The position numbers were made by a program, and so were the translations under genes. 29,191 nt of DNA from Bacteroidota bacterium (lineage in GTDB: Bacteria > Bacteroidota > Bacteroidia > Bacteroidales > B39-G9), in contig QMPG01000005.1 in the NCBI GenBank assembly GCA_003648455.1, forward strand, positions 1-29,191. Reading direction: 5' to 3'. The notes under the pieces were generated by a model, which was not told the origin of the DNA, made no database searches, and saw nothing but the letters and a program-made list of their open reading frames with translations. Below, piece after piece: positions 17,680-25,821 of the stretch (positions are counted from its first letter, which is position 1; the number at the start of each line of letters is the position of its first letter).

Positions 17680-20600
17680 ATGAGTGAAGAAATATTAAAA
17701 GCGTTGATGCAATTATTCGCAATAATTGCAAAACAAGACGATGGTGTGGAGGCTAGTGAGATTGCTTATGTTGAGACTTTTTTGACACAACAATTGAATG
17801 CCGAAGCTGTTGAAGAATATCTTGATCTTTTCTATAAACATGCCGGAATTGATAAAAATCAAGACTTAAACGAACAAAAAAACAAAAACAAAAAAAAACT
17901 TACCTCTGTAAAGGATTCTGTTAGGATACTGGGAATTTGTAAAAAGATTAATAAAAAATTAACTCAAAAACAAAAAGCTGTTGTTCTCGTAAGACTTTTT
18001 GAACTTGTTAATGCTGACAGAAAGTTTACAGACCAAAGAATGGCTATTATTAATACAGTAGCCGAAGTTTTCAATATCCCTAACGAAGAATTTAAAAATA
18101 TTGAAGCCTTTGTAGTTGAAACAGAAACAGAAAAGCTAGATGTAGCCAGTATTCTTATTATCAATGATTCTGAAGGGGCTTATAAAAATTCTAAATATAT
18201 AAAATCTGAAGCCCTTGATAACGACATTTTTATTCTACAAATAAAAAGTGTTGATTTATATTTCTTAAAATATACAGGTACTCAAGATATTTTTTTAAAT
18301 GGACTTCCAATAAACAATAAACGTATTTATCTGTTTCCAAACGGAAGTTCAATACGTTTTCCAAAAAGCAAACCTATATATTATAGTGATGTTGTTTCTC
18401 ACTTCTTGTCTGATATAACATCAGTTAAAATATCCTATAATGTTAATAATGTTGATTTCCGTTTCCCAAATGGAACGATAGGATTACGAGATATTAATAT
18501 TTCCGAAAAACAAGGTGAACTTGTTGGCATTATGGGTGCAAGTGGTGCAGGTAAAACAACACTGCTAAACGTATTAACAGGCATGGAGACCCCTTCAAAA
18601 GGAGAGGTCCTTATTAATGGCATAAACTTACATACAGACACAGAACAAATCGAAGGTGTTATTGGTTATATCCCTCAAGACGATTTGCTAGTTGAAGAGC
18701 TTACTGTTTACCAAAATCTTTATTTTAACGCTAAACTTTGTTTTAAAAATATTTCTAACGAAGAGATTGCTGCAATTGTCGATAAAACATTATCAAATCT
18801 TGGACTTCTTGAATTAAAAGACCTGAAAGTCGGCTCACCTCTTAACAAAACTATTAGTGGAGGGCAAAGAAAAAGATTGAATATTGCCCTTGAATTAATT
18901 AGAGAGCCACCAATACTTTTTGTTGACGAGCCAACATCCGGATTATCCTCAAGAGATTCCGAACACGTTATGGACCTTTTAAGAGAGTTAGCTCTAAAAG
19001 GGAAATTAATATTTGTTGTTATTCATCAACCTTCATCAGACATATACAAGATGTTTGATAAAATGATAATTGTTGATACAGGAGGTTATCTAATTTATAA
19101 TGGAAACCCTGTTGAAGCTGTTAAATATTTTAAACAAGCAGATGCTCAAATAAACAGCGATGTTGGAGAATGCCCTACATGTGGTAATGTAAATCCCGAA
19201 CTTATTTTTAATATTATTGATGCCGAAGTAGTTGATGAATTTGGAAAATATTCAGGGAATAGAAAAGTTTCCCCACCTGAATGGCAAGAACATTTTAAAA
19301 AACAAGTAAAGGAAGAAAAATATCCTGACGAAAAAGAACCTCCTCCTAAATCATTAAATATCCCTAATTGGTTTAATCAATTCAGAATATATACTTTAAG
19401 AGACCTCTTTTCAAAAATTAGCGATAAGCAATATATTTTTATAAACTTAATAGAATCTCCATTATTAGCTTTTATGCTTGCTTTTACTGTAAAATATATT
19501 TCTGACCTAAACTCAAATATTTACATCTTTAGAGAAAATGAAAATATTCCACCGTATATATATATGTGTATAATATCCGTACTGTTCTTGGGATTTATGG
19601 TTAGTGCCGAAGAAATATATAAAGATAGAAAAATATTAAAAAGAGAAACATTCTTAAATCTCAGTCGTTCGAGCTACCTTATGTCTAAAATAATTATACT
19701 ATTCTCAATTTCAGCCATACAATCATTACTTTTTGTTATTGTAGGTAATAATATATTAGATATTAGAGGAATGATTTTTGTTTATTGGTTTGCATTATTT
19801 GCCACTGCAGCTTTTTCAAATATGTTAGGATTAATTATCTCTTCTTCATTCGATTCTGCAGTTACAATTTATATACTGTTCCCTCTTTTAATGATTCCTC
19901 ACATGGTGCTTGGAGGAGCTATGTTTAGCTTTAACAAGCTTAATAAAGTAATTGGTAGTAGCGATAAGGTGCCTTTGGTTGCAGAACTTGTTACTGCCCG
20001 ATGGGCTTACGAAGCATTGTCTGTGTATCAATTTAAAGACAACGACTTTGAAAAAAAATATTATGATTATGAAAAGCAGATTAGTGTTTCCGATTTTAAA
20101 CAAGTTTATTATATACCAGAGTTGAAAGACATTGTTGATGATTGTGTTGAAGGAATAAAAAGCAAAAATGATTCAATGAGAATTGTTACAGAGAATAATC
20201 TTGAGCTTTTAAGAGTTGAATTATCAAGAGAGATGAAAAATGTTAAAGATATTAAGTTTAAATTTATTAATCAGTTGTATATTGATTCTTTTTCAGATTT
20301 TATTGCTATAAACACAACAGACTATTTAGATAAATTGCTTGATTATTATACAGATAAGTTCACTGAAGCTAGTAATAAAAAAGAAAAGACAATTAATTAT
20401 CTTGACAATGTAAAACCCGGATATTATAATAAAAAAAGAAATGCTTTTCATAATGAAGCACTATCTAATCTTGTGAAAAAGATATATGAAAAGAATCAAA
20501 TTATTAGGATAGATAATCGTCTTGTTCAACAAGTAGATCCTATTTATCAAGATCCAACAGTAAATGGTTTCTTTGACTTTAGATCTCATTTTTATGCCCC

Positions 20601-20736
20601 AAAAAAGCATTTTATGGGAATGTATTTTGATACTTACTGGTTTGACATTACAGTAATTTGGATTATGTCTTTGTTATTATATATAGTTCTGTATTATAAT
20701 TTATTGAGAAAAGCATTAAAAATTTTTTCAAAATAA
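17680..20736 (+). CDS. TerB-like/FHA-like/ABCG-type ATPase-permease fusion
   Basis: This is a 1018-aa single-chain half transporter. Residues 1-about 150 resemble TerB-type helical domains, with an acidic DDGVEASE motif repeated as NADRKFTDQR. Residues about 155-240 resemble an FHA fold (IFLNGLPINNKRIYLFPNGSSIRF). The ABC ATPase follows: Walker A GASGAGKTT (286-294), signature ISGGQ (392-396), Walker B ILFVDEP (412-418) and H-loop H449. After a short CPTCGN motif (C498, C501) comes an ABC2-type membrane domain with helices at about 587-607, 625-645, 670-688, 700-720 and 729-749. A roughly 235-residue insertion (750-985) follows, probably extracytoplasmic, and then a final helix (986-1007). 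An FHA domain would recognise phospho-threonine, which fits the neighbouring phospho-switch. The substrate is unknown. Confidence 0.83.
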   Translation: MSEEILKALMQLFAIIAKQDDGVEASEIAYVETFLTQQLNAEAVEEYLDLFYKHAGIDKNQDLNEQKNKNKKKLTSVKDSVRILGICKKINKKLTQKQKAVVLVRLFELVNADRKFTDQRMAIINTVAEVFNIPNEEFKNIEAFVVETETEKLDVASILIINDSEGAYKNSKYIKSEALDNDIFILQIKSVDLYFLKYTGTQDIFLNGLPINNKRIYLFPNGSSIRFPKSKPIYYSDVVSHFLSDITSVKISYNVNNVDFRFPNGTIGLRDINISEKQGELVGIMGASGAGKTTLLNVLTGMETPSKGEVLINGINLHTDTEQIEGVIGYIPQDDLLVEELTVYQNLYFNAKLCFKNISNEEIAAIVDKTLSNLGLLELKDLKVGSPLNKTISGGQRKRLNIALELIREPPILFVDEPTSGLSSRDSEHVMDLLRELALKGKLIFVVIHQPSSDIYKMFDKMIIVDTGGYLIYNGNPVEAVKYFKQADAQINSDVGECPTCGNVNPELIFNIIDAEVVDEFGKYSGNRKVSPPEWQEHFKKQVKEEKYPDEKEPPPKSLNIPNWFNQFRIYTLRDLFSKISDKQYIFINLIESPLLAFMLAFTVKYISDLNSNIYIFRENENIPPYIYMCIISVLFLGFMVSAEEIYKDRKILKRETFLNLSRSSYLMSKIIILFSISAIQSLLFVIVGNNILDIRGMIFVYWFALFATAAFSNMLGLIISSSFDSAVTIYILFPLLMIPHMVLGGAMFSFNKLNKVIGSSDKVPLVAELVTARWAYEALSVYQFKDNDFEKKYYDYEKQISVSDFKQVYYIPELKDIVDDCVEGIKSKNDSMRIVTENNLELLRVELSREMKNVKDIKFKFINQLYIDSFSDFIAINTTDYLDKLLDYYTDKFTEASNKKEKTINYLDNVKPGYYNKKRNAFHNEALSNLVKKIYEKNQIIRIDNRLVQQVDPIYQDPTVNGFFDFRSHFYAPKKHFMGMYFDTYWFDITVIWIMSLLLYIVLYYNLLRKALKIFSK

Positions 20737-20800
20737 TAACACAGTAATTTTTTATTATAATTTTTTTTTTTACTTTTATATCTAAAATCATTCTTGACTT

Positions 20801-21712
20801 ATGTTTAGGAAATTATTTTATTTAATTATTATAAGTTTAGTTATTGTATCGTGCAATAGAACAAACGATAGCGAAGAAAATATTGGTGAAGATATTGAAA
20901 TTCCGGATTCTATTTTTGACGATAAACCATTAATGATTTCAGAAGAAGCCATGGGTGATATTATTGAAAATATTTCTTCTCCTGTAGAAATGGCTGCATT
21001 ATTGAAACAAACAGGTGTGCCCTTTTCAAAAAAATATCTTTGCGATGTTAAGAGAATAGATCAACTTAACACTAATTTTAAAAGAGCATTAAATTTGGGC
21101 ATTTTAGGTTCCGACCTTGGATATCTTAACATGTATGACAAAACAGGTTCTGTAATGAACAGTATGTCATCAATTAAAACACTTGCTGATGAACTTAAAA
21201 TCGGTCAGTTTTTCGATTTCGAAACAATAAAACGTTTGGCCGTAAATCACGAAAATCTTGATTCGTTAATGTATATTTCTGTTTCTAGTTTTAATAATAT
21301 GGATACTTACCTTCGTGAAACTAACAGAAGTGATATTAGTTCTTTAATTGTGGTTGGTACATGGATAGAGGGAATGTATTTTGCTACTCAAGTTGCCAAA
21401 TCAGTTCCTAATGGTAAAATTGTAGAGCGAATAGGAGAGCAAAAGCTTATATTAAATGACATTTTGCTTATTCTAAAAAATTATCAAAGCGACAAACATT
21501 TTTATGATTTAGTTAAAGATGTTGAGCAAATTAAAGAAAGTTATAAAGATGTTAAGATAACTTATACTGTTGGCGAACCAGAATCAAAAGAAATTAACGG
21601 GATGTTAGTAATTGTTACTAATGATGAAAGTCATGTTGAGATTTCTAATGAACAATTGGTTAACATTACAAATATTATTGAAAAAGTACGTAATAAATTA
21701 ATTAATTTATAA
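20801..21712 (+). CDS. Lipoprotein of unknown function
   Basis: The 303-aa product has a lipoprotein signal peptide with lipobox VIVSC (C18). The mature start, NRTNDSEEN, is acidic, which may favour export to the outer membrane or cell surface. The remainder is predicted mostly helical and contains no motif I recognise (LGSDLGYLNMYDKTG and LADELKIGQFFD are the most distinctive phrases). It is 64 bases after the ABC transporter gene, and a TACTTTTA box (20771-20778), one mismatch from the -7 consensus, may give it its own promoter. One base separates it from the next gene. Confidence 0.75.
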   Translation: MFRKLFYLIIISLVIVSCNRTNDSEENIGEDIEIPDSIFDDKPLMISEEAMGDIIENISSPVEMAALLKQTGVPFSKKYLCDVKRIDQLNTNFKRALNLGILGSDLGYLNMYDKTGSVMNSMSSIKTLADELKIGQFFDFETIKRLAVNHENLDSLMYISVSSFNNMDTYLRETNRSDISSLIVVGTWIEGMYFATQVAKSVPNGKIVERIGEQKLILNDILLILKNYQSDKHFYDLVKDVEQIKESYKDVKITYTVGEPESKEINGMLVIVTNDESHVEISNEQLVNITNIIEKVRNKLINL

Positions 21713-21713
21713 T

Positions 21714-22145
21714 ATGAAAAGAATAATTTTTTATATAATTCTAACATTATTCTTATTTAATAATAATATTTATGCACAAAGTGATGAGCTAGTAAATGTT
21801 TGTGCTTTAGATATTGGAAATGCTACTTACCTTAAGGATTTTAAGGTGAAATTGCAACAGAGCTCTGTTAAGCCAGCTCCATCAACAAAATTTTCTGTGT
21901 TGCTTAATAAAGGCACAATATATCAGCTTAATGTATGTGATGCTGCCGGTTACGAAGGTAAAGCAATAATGAAATTGTATGATCACAGCAAGCTTTTAGG
22001 ATCAAACCAAAAAAGCGATGGTTCTCTTATGAAAGCTTTTGGTTTTCAATGTCAGAAAACGGGAGTGTATAATATTTCTATATCATTTAAAAATGGAAAG
22101 CAAGGGGCTGCAGTAACAATTTTGTCCTATATGAATGTAAAATAA
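21714..22145 (+). CDS. Small secreted protein of unknown function
   Basis: The 143-aa product has a signal peptide ending NNIYAQ (about 1-22) and a mature part of about 120 residues, probably a beta-sandwich: alternating hydrophobic strands such as FSVLLNKGTIYQLNVC and YNISISFKNGKQGAAVTIL. Three cysteines (in NVCALD, NVCDAA and FQCQKT) could form a disulphide. No family is recognised. It begins one base after the lipoprotein stop codon, so the pair is co-translated and probably acts together in the envelope. A terminator follows 23 bases after the stop. Confidence 0.75.
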   Translation: MKRIIFYIILTLFLFNNNIYAQSDELVNVCALDIGNATYLKDFKVKLQQSSVKPAPSTKFSVLLNKGTIYQLNVCDAAGYEGKAIMKLYDHSKLLGSNQKSDGSLMKAFGFQCQKTGVYNISISFKNGKQGAAVTILSYMNVK

Positions 22146-22168
22146 TGTGAAAATTAAAATATCTTATT

Positions 22169-22197
22169 AAGGTGTTGCTTTGTGCAACACCTTTTTT
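22169..22197 (+). terminator. Intrinsic terminator ending the lipoprotein/secreted-protein transcript
   Basis: AAGGTGTTGC (22169-22178) pairs perfectly with GCAACACCTT (22184-22193) around a TTTGT loop, and a T-run to 22197 completes it. It is the first clear terminator after the CheR gene, so the upstream genes may all be read to this point. Confidence 0.85.
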
Positions 22198-22280
22198 GTT
22201 TACCGACAACATATAATTTCTATAATCAAAGAAATTGAAAATGAGATATTTATTTGTTAATTTTGCTTGACATATCAACT

Positions 22281-22416
22281 TAACCCGCTTTATTCATACA
22301 AAAACGAAGTGAATTGTATGAATGTGTGATAGATAGTGGGGTGCAAAGCGGGAACCGAACCGCCAGCTGGCGGTGAGCTCACGCAAGTAAACCCCGCATT
22401 TGAAGTACCCAAATTT
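22281..22416 (+). repeat. Dispersed structured repeat, copy 1 (with 36-base insert)
   Basis: This matches 29071-29170 nearly base for base. An outer stem CCCGCTTT (22284-22291) with AAAGCGGG (22345-22352) encloses an immediately adjacent inner 10-bp hairpin (22292-22301 with 22314-22323) with the 12-base loop AAACGAAGTGAA. A tail TAAACCCCGCATT...GTACCCAAATTT follows. Compared with copy 2, bases 22352-22387 are extra and include a 16-base perfect palindrome at 22359-22374. No ORF is evident. It fills most of the 358-base gap before the next gene; 22198-22280 shows nothing recognisable. Confidence 0.75.
22359..22374. repeat. 16-base perfect GC-rich palindrome
   Basis: ACCGCCAGCTGGCGGT equals its own reverse complement and is followed directly by GAGCTC, another palindrome. 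It is far more GC-rich than its surroundings and lies in the segment missing from the second copy of the dispersed repeat, so it looks like a separately inserted REP-like unit. Confidence 0.7.
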
Positions 22417-22503
22417 GTTGGTAATTCTTAAGCGTAGAAAAATTATGAATTTTTCGGGTTAATTTGAAAAAAATAAATATTTTATTTTCGAATAATTGAA
22501 AAA

Positions 22504-23040
22504 ATGAAGAAATCTCTATTAATAATATTTTTTATTAATACTTTAGTACTCACTTCTTTTACACAAATATTGGTACCTAAGGTCAAAAATGACACAACAG
22601 CACAACGCATACACCATTTTTTTGGATTTAGCTTAGTCCCAACTCTAAATGGCTCATTAATTACATTTGCAATTGTTAGAGAATTAAGAGATGGGAGCAA
22701 AGAAATTTCTTTTATTTCGAAAGATACATTTATTCTTCAGGCTATGGGGACGCAAGATTCAAAAGCGAATCCTAAAAAAGAAAGCTTTTTTAAAAAATAT
22801 AACATTACTCCTGAAGCACTCGATGAGATATGGAAATTAAGATATTCTGAACATCCATATAGTCAGAAAAAAATTTTTGGCTGGGCTAATAAAGAATCTA
22901 TTCCGTCGCCCGGGCAAATGATTGAATTAAAAAAATTCGGAATTGAAAATATGTTTAGCTACTGCTATGGTGAAAAGGCATTTAAACTTCTTCAACTTAT
23001 TCAAGACCCCTCGTGGGTAGTACGTTATAAAGGCTTATAA
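22504..23040 (+). CDS. Hypothetical exported protein
   Basis: The 178-aa product has an N-terminal hydrophobic signal segment (about 1-20, ending SFTQ). The mature part carries phrases such as IHHFFGFSLVPTLNGS, FILQAMGTQDSKANPKKESFFKKY and WVVRYKGL. No family is recognised. A TATTTTCG box at 22483-22490, one mismatch from the -7 consensus, lies 14 bases before the ATG. The gene converges with the flippase gene, and the two overlap by the six bases TTATAA, which holds both stop codons. Confidence 0.7.
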   Translation: MKKSLLIIFFINTLVLTSFTQILVPKVKNDTTAQRIHHFFGFSLVPTLNGSLITFAIVRELRDGSKEISFISKDTFILQAMGTQDSKANPKKESFFKKYNITPEALDEIWKLRYSEHPYSQKKIFGWANKESIPSPGQMIELKKFGIENMFSYCYGEKAFKLLQLIQDPSWVVRYKGL

Positions 23041-24372
23041 GTAAGATACAACAACGAAATATGCCAAAAAAGTCAGAAAAGAATAAACAATATGTAGCTT
23101 AACAGGAATATATTGTGTTGGTAAAATGTTTAACTTTTTATAAACAAAAGCGACTAAAAAGATTTTCTCAAAAAAATATGCGACAACAGTTGCTATTGCA
23201 ACTCCAACTATTCCCCATAAATTAATAAACAATATGCTTAAACTGGCGTTAATAATTATTTCTAAAACAGAACCGCTAAGAATAATCTTGCTACGTTTAA
23301 TTCCAATTAATATTGTTTGAGGGAAAATCATTCTGCTTACAATCAACAATAAGTAAATATTAAATATATAAGCGCTTTCGACAAAATTTTTGTTAAAGAC
23401 AATCGGATATAACCATGTACTGACAAACAACAAAACTATTGTAAGAGGAAAAAGAAAATGCATAAATTGTTTTGATTTGTTTTTAATCATGTTTAATGAA
23501 GAATTTAAATTTACACCTCCCGAAAACTCAGGTATCATAGCATTACTAAAGGCATTGGCAAGAATAACAACCAAGGGGAACTCGCGTGCCCCATATTGAA
23601 AAATTGCAAATTTAGCAGAATCAAAATAATAAGTTACTAAAAAACCATCAATATATTTTGCCGAACCACTTAATAATGAACTTAATATTAAAGGATAGGC
23701 CAAGTGAATATGTTCTTTAATAAATTTTAGTGAGAAAGTAAATTTAGCATATCTGCTCAAAAGAAACAGCAACCAAATAGTTCGAAGAGCAGAAATTAAT
23801 ATTAAACCCCACAAGCAGTACTCAATACCATAGCCAAAAATCGAGGGCAAAGCTACAAATGTAAGCTGTAAAGAAAAAGAAATAATTGAATATTGAATTG
23901 TTTGTTTAGGTTTATTTTTAAGTAAATAAAAATAGTAAATAAAGTAAGAAGGATTATTAATTAAAATATAAATTAGTAATAAGTTAAAATGTTTTATTGG
24001 TTGCGAATTATTTAAAAGTTGTGACAGATATGTTTTAAAAATCAACACAAAAACAAAAGCACAAAAACTGAAAAACGTAATGAGTAAAAAGGCATTAAAG
24101 AATTCCGGTGATTTTTCATTATTATTTGCCTCACGGGATTTTTTAAAAGTTTTATTATTGCCATATAATGGTAAAAATGATTGTGTTAAGCCAGAAATCC
24201 AAAAGAAACTTACCGCACTTGCAATAAACAATAATTTTTCATAGGCACCAATATCAGCTGTTGTAAGCTGAGTTTTCGTAAAAATTACTCCAATCAAAAA
24301 TAAAGTAACAAATCGTATTAATTGCGAAATTTGAAGACCAGATATGTTATTAATATATTTATTTAGTTTCAA
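23035..24372 (-). CDS. Wzx-like polysaccharide/oligosaccharide flippase (MOP superfamily)
   Basis: The 445-aa integral membrane protein has about 12 hydrophobic helices in the pattern of the polysaccharide-transport branch of the MOP superfamily, with typical pieces such as QISQLIRFVTLFLIGVI at the N-terminus, GAREFPLVVILANAFSNAMIPEF in the middle and NLWGIVGVAIATVVAYFFEK near the C-terminus. Such proteins flip lipid-linked sugars across the inner membrane. No glycosyltransferase genes are nearby, so the cargo is unknown. The start must be TTG at 24372: a stop codon lies six codons upstream in frame and no early ATG exists. A strong -7 box sits just ahead (24398-24391). Confidence 0.85.
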   Translation of the reverse strand: MKLNKYINNISGLQISQLIRFVTLFLIGVIFTKTQLTTADIGAYEKLLFIASAVSFFWISGLTQSFLPLYGNNKTFKKSREANNNEKSPEFFNAFLLITFFSFCAFVFVLIFKTYLSQLLNNSQPIKHFNLLLIYILINNPSYFIYYFYLLKNKPKQTIQYSIISFSLQLTFVALPSIFGYGIEYCLWGLILISALRTIWLLFLLSRYAKFTFSLKFIKEHIHLAYPLILSSLLSGSAKYIDGFLVTYYFDSAKFAIFQYGAREFPLVVILANAFSNAMIPEFSGGVNLNSSLNMIKNKSKQFMHFLFPLTIVLLFVSTWLYPIVFNKNFVESAYIFNIYLLLIVSRMIFPQTILIGIKRSKIILSGSVLEIIINASLSILFINLWGIVGVAIATVVAYFFEKIFLVAFVYKKLNILPTQYIPVKLHIVYSFLTFLAYFVVVSYL

Positions 24373-24390
24373 TTGAAATTGTTTTTTCTA

Positions 24391-24398
24391 CAAATTTA
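24391..24398 (-). promoter_or_regulatory. -7 box of the flippase promoter
   Basis: On the minus strand the sequence reads TAAATTTG, an exact TAnnTTTG match 18 bases before the TTG start codon. The predicted leader is only about 12 bases. A TTTG lies further upstream (24415-24412), but its 13-base spacing is short of the usual 19-21. Confidence 0.5.
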
Positions 24399-24524
24399 AT
24401 TTTTATTAGAACAAAGAAAAAAAGTATTTTATAATTGGTTATTATGAGAACGAAAACAATATTGTTAAGTTGTTTATAATAAATGCTTTTCTTGAGGATT
24501 TTTTAGCTTAAAAAAGAATATTAA

Positions 24525-24563
24525 ATATGATAAAAAATAATTAATTATTTTTTTTTATCATAT
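24525..24563. repeat. Long AT-rich imperfect palindrome upstream of tRNA-His
   Basis: ATATGAT (24525-24531) and ATCATAT (24557-24563) flank A6, TAATTAATTA and T9, so the whole 39-base block is a palindrome apart from the unequal A/T runs. It lies between the divergent flippase and tRNA-His promoters and ends 11 bases before the tRNA -7 box. It could be a terminator relic, a protein-binding site or an AT-rich promoter-stimulating element. The rest of 24416-24524 shows nothing recognisable. Confidence 0.5.
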
Positions 24564-24574
24564 AAATAAATAAT

Positions 24575-24582
24575 TATCTTTG
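24575..24582 (+). promoter_or_regulatory. -7 box of the tRNA-His promoter
   Basis: TATCTTTG matches TAnnTTTG exactly and lies 12 bases before the first base of the mature tRNA. No clear -33 TTTG is seen. Confidence 0.6.
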
Positions 24583-24594
24583 CACCACTAAAAT

Positions 24595-24669
<75 letters not shown>

Positions 24670-24679
24670 CATTTATATA

Positions 24680-24711
24680 AAGGCTGTCTATTGTTAGGCA
24701 GCCTTTTTTTT
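24680..24711 (+). terminator. Intrinsic terminator of tRNA-His
   Basis: AAGGCTGTCTA (24680-24690) pairs with TAGGCAGCCTT (24695-24705) in an 11-bp stem with one G-T wobble and a TTGT loop, followed by a T-run to about 24711. Confidence 0.9.
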
Positions 24712-24749
24712 ATTATTTTAGCAAGATGTAAATTAATAATAATCAATAT

Positions 24750-25769
24750 ATGAAGCTGATATATACATTTATTCTGTTGTCTTTTGTTTTTTCTTTAAAC
24801 GCTCAGGTTAACAAAACGTCAAAAAGAAAAATTATCGAAATAGAGAAAGAAAAAAAAGATTTTGAGAATAATTTTTTTGAAGATTTTGAAGCTAATTTTG
24901 AAGAAGATAATACAAATTATTTAGTAAACACAACTCCTTGTTATATTCCATCGTGGTTGTTTAATGTGCCAAAATCTACTAATGATTATATATATGCTAT
25001 TGGAATATCTGACCCTGGTATGGATTCCGCTGATGCAATCCAATTGGCTTCAGTTAGAGCAAAAAGCATTGTTGCTTTATTAAATAATTCAAACATTAGA
25101 AATGTTACCGACTTTTATTCAAACTTAAAAAGTAATGCAAACGAAAATATGTTTGAATATTATAGTCAAATACTTGCTTCACGTAAAGTTAGTAACGATT
25201 CAATAATTAACAGTTTTTATACTAAATATGACGAAGCTGTTGTGTTGCTTAGAATTCCAACAAATATTATAAACTCAGATGATTATGATTTTATAACGAT
25301 GGATTGTAAATTGTATAAAATGGATATGAACATGGAATATGCAACTCAATATGAAGCCATGTTTGAGATAGATGCAAATAAATATAATGAAGACACTTGT
25401 TTTACCAGCCATTATATTTTGACTGAAGTAAATAATAATGTTGATATTTTAACAGAGTATATGGATAATAAAATCTCAATCCCAAATTATTATTTTAATT
25501 ACAAAATTTTTGTAAACGACAGCAATAGTAATCAATTAAGTGCTGATAACGGACTATGGAAAGAATATATTAAATCGATATTATTGAAAGTTTTAAATCT
25601 GTCACAAATAAATTCCGTAAAGGTTAAGACTATGAGAGAGAATTATTCGTCTATTTATGAGAAGATGACACGTGAAGTTTCAAACAATAATTTGCAATTC
25701 GATATTGATAATATTCAAGTAATTGACAACAGATTAAAAGTAGGTATAAGTATTTGTCCTGATAATTAA
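24750..25769 (+). CDS. Exported LPP20-like protein
   Basis: The 339-aa product has a signal peptide ending SLNAQ (about 1-19), a Lys/Glu-rich stretch and a very acidic segment (about 34-54). From about residue 66 it resembles LPP20-type envelope proteins: IPSWLFNVPKSTNDYIYAIGIS followed by a helix with regular alanines (ADAIQLASVRAKSIVALL). The C-terminal half has no recognised domain. LPP20 proteins are periplasmic or outer-membrane proteins of uncertain role. There is no lipobox cysteine. It lies 39 bases after the tRNA-His terminator and is probably a single-gene unit. Confidence 0.65.
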   Translation: MKLIYTFILLSFVFSLNAQVNKTSKRKIIEIEKEKKDFENNFFEDFEANFEEDNTNYLVNTTPCYIPSWLFNVPKSTNDYIYAIGISDPGMDSADAIQLASVRAKSIVALLNNSNIRNVTDFYSNLKSNANENMFEYYSQILASRKVSNDSIINSFYTKYDEAVVLLRIPTNIINSDDYDFITMDCKLYKMDMNMEYATQYEAMFEIDANKYNEDTCFTSHYILTEVNNNVDILTEYMDNKISIPNYYFNYKIFVNDSNSNQLSADNGLWKEYIKSILLKVLNLSQINSVKVKTMRENYSSIYEKMTREVSNNNLQFDIDNIQVIDNRLKVGISICPDN

Positions 25770-25799
25770 CAATTTTGGTTTTATGAATTTTGTGATTTG

Positions 25800-25821
25800 C
25801 AAAACCTAAAATAAGGTTTTG
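25800..25821. terminator. Possible hairpin terminator between convergent genes
   Basis: CAAAACCT (25800-25807) and AGGTTTTG (25814-25821) form a perfect 8-bp inverted repeat with a 6-base spacer. It overlaps the stop codon of the minus-strand BtuF-like gene and lies 30 bases after the plus-strand LPP20-like gene. T-runs are weak on both strands, so the function is uncertain. Confidence 0.35.
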
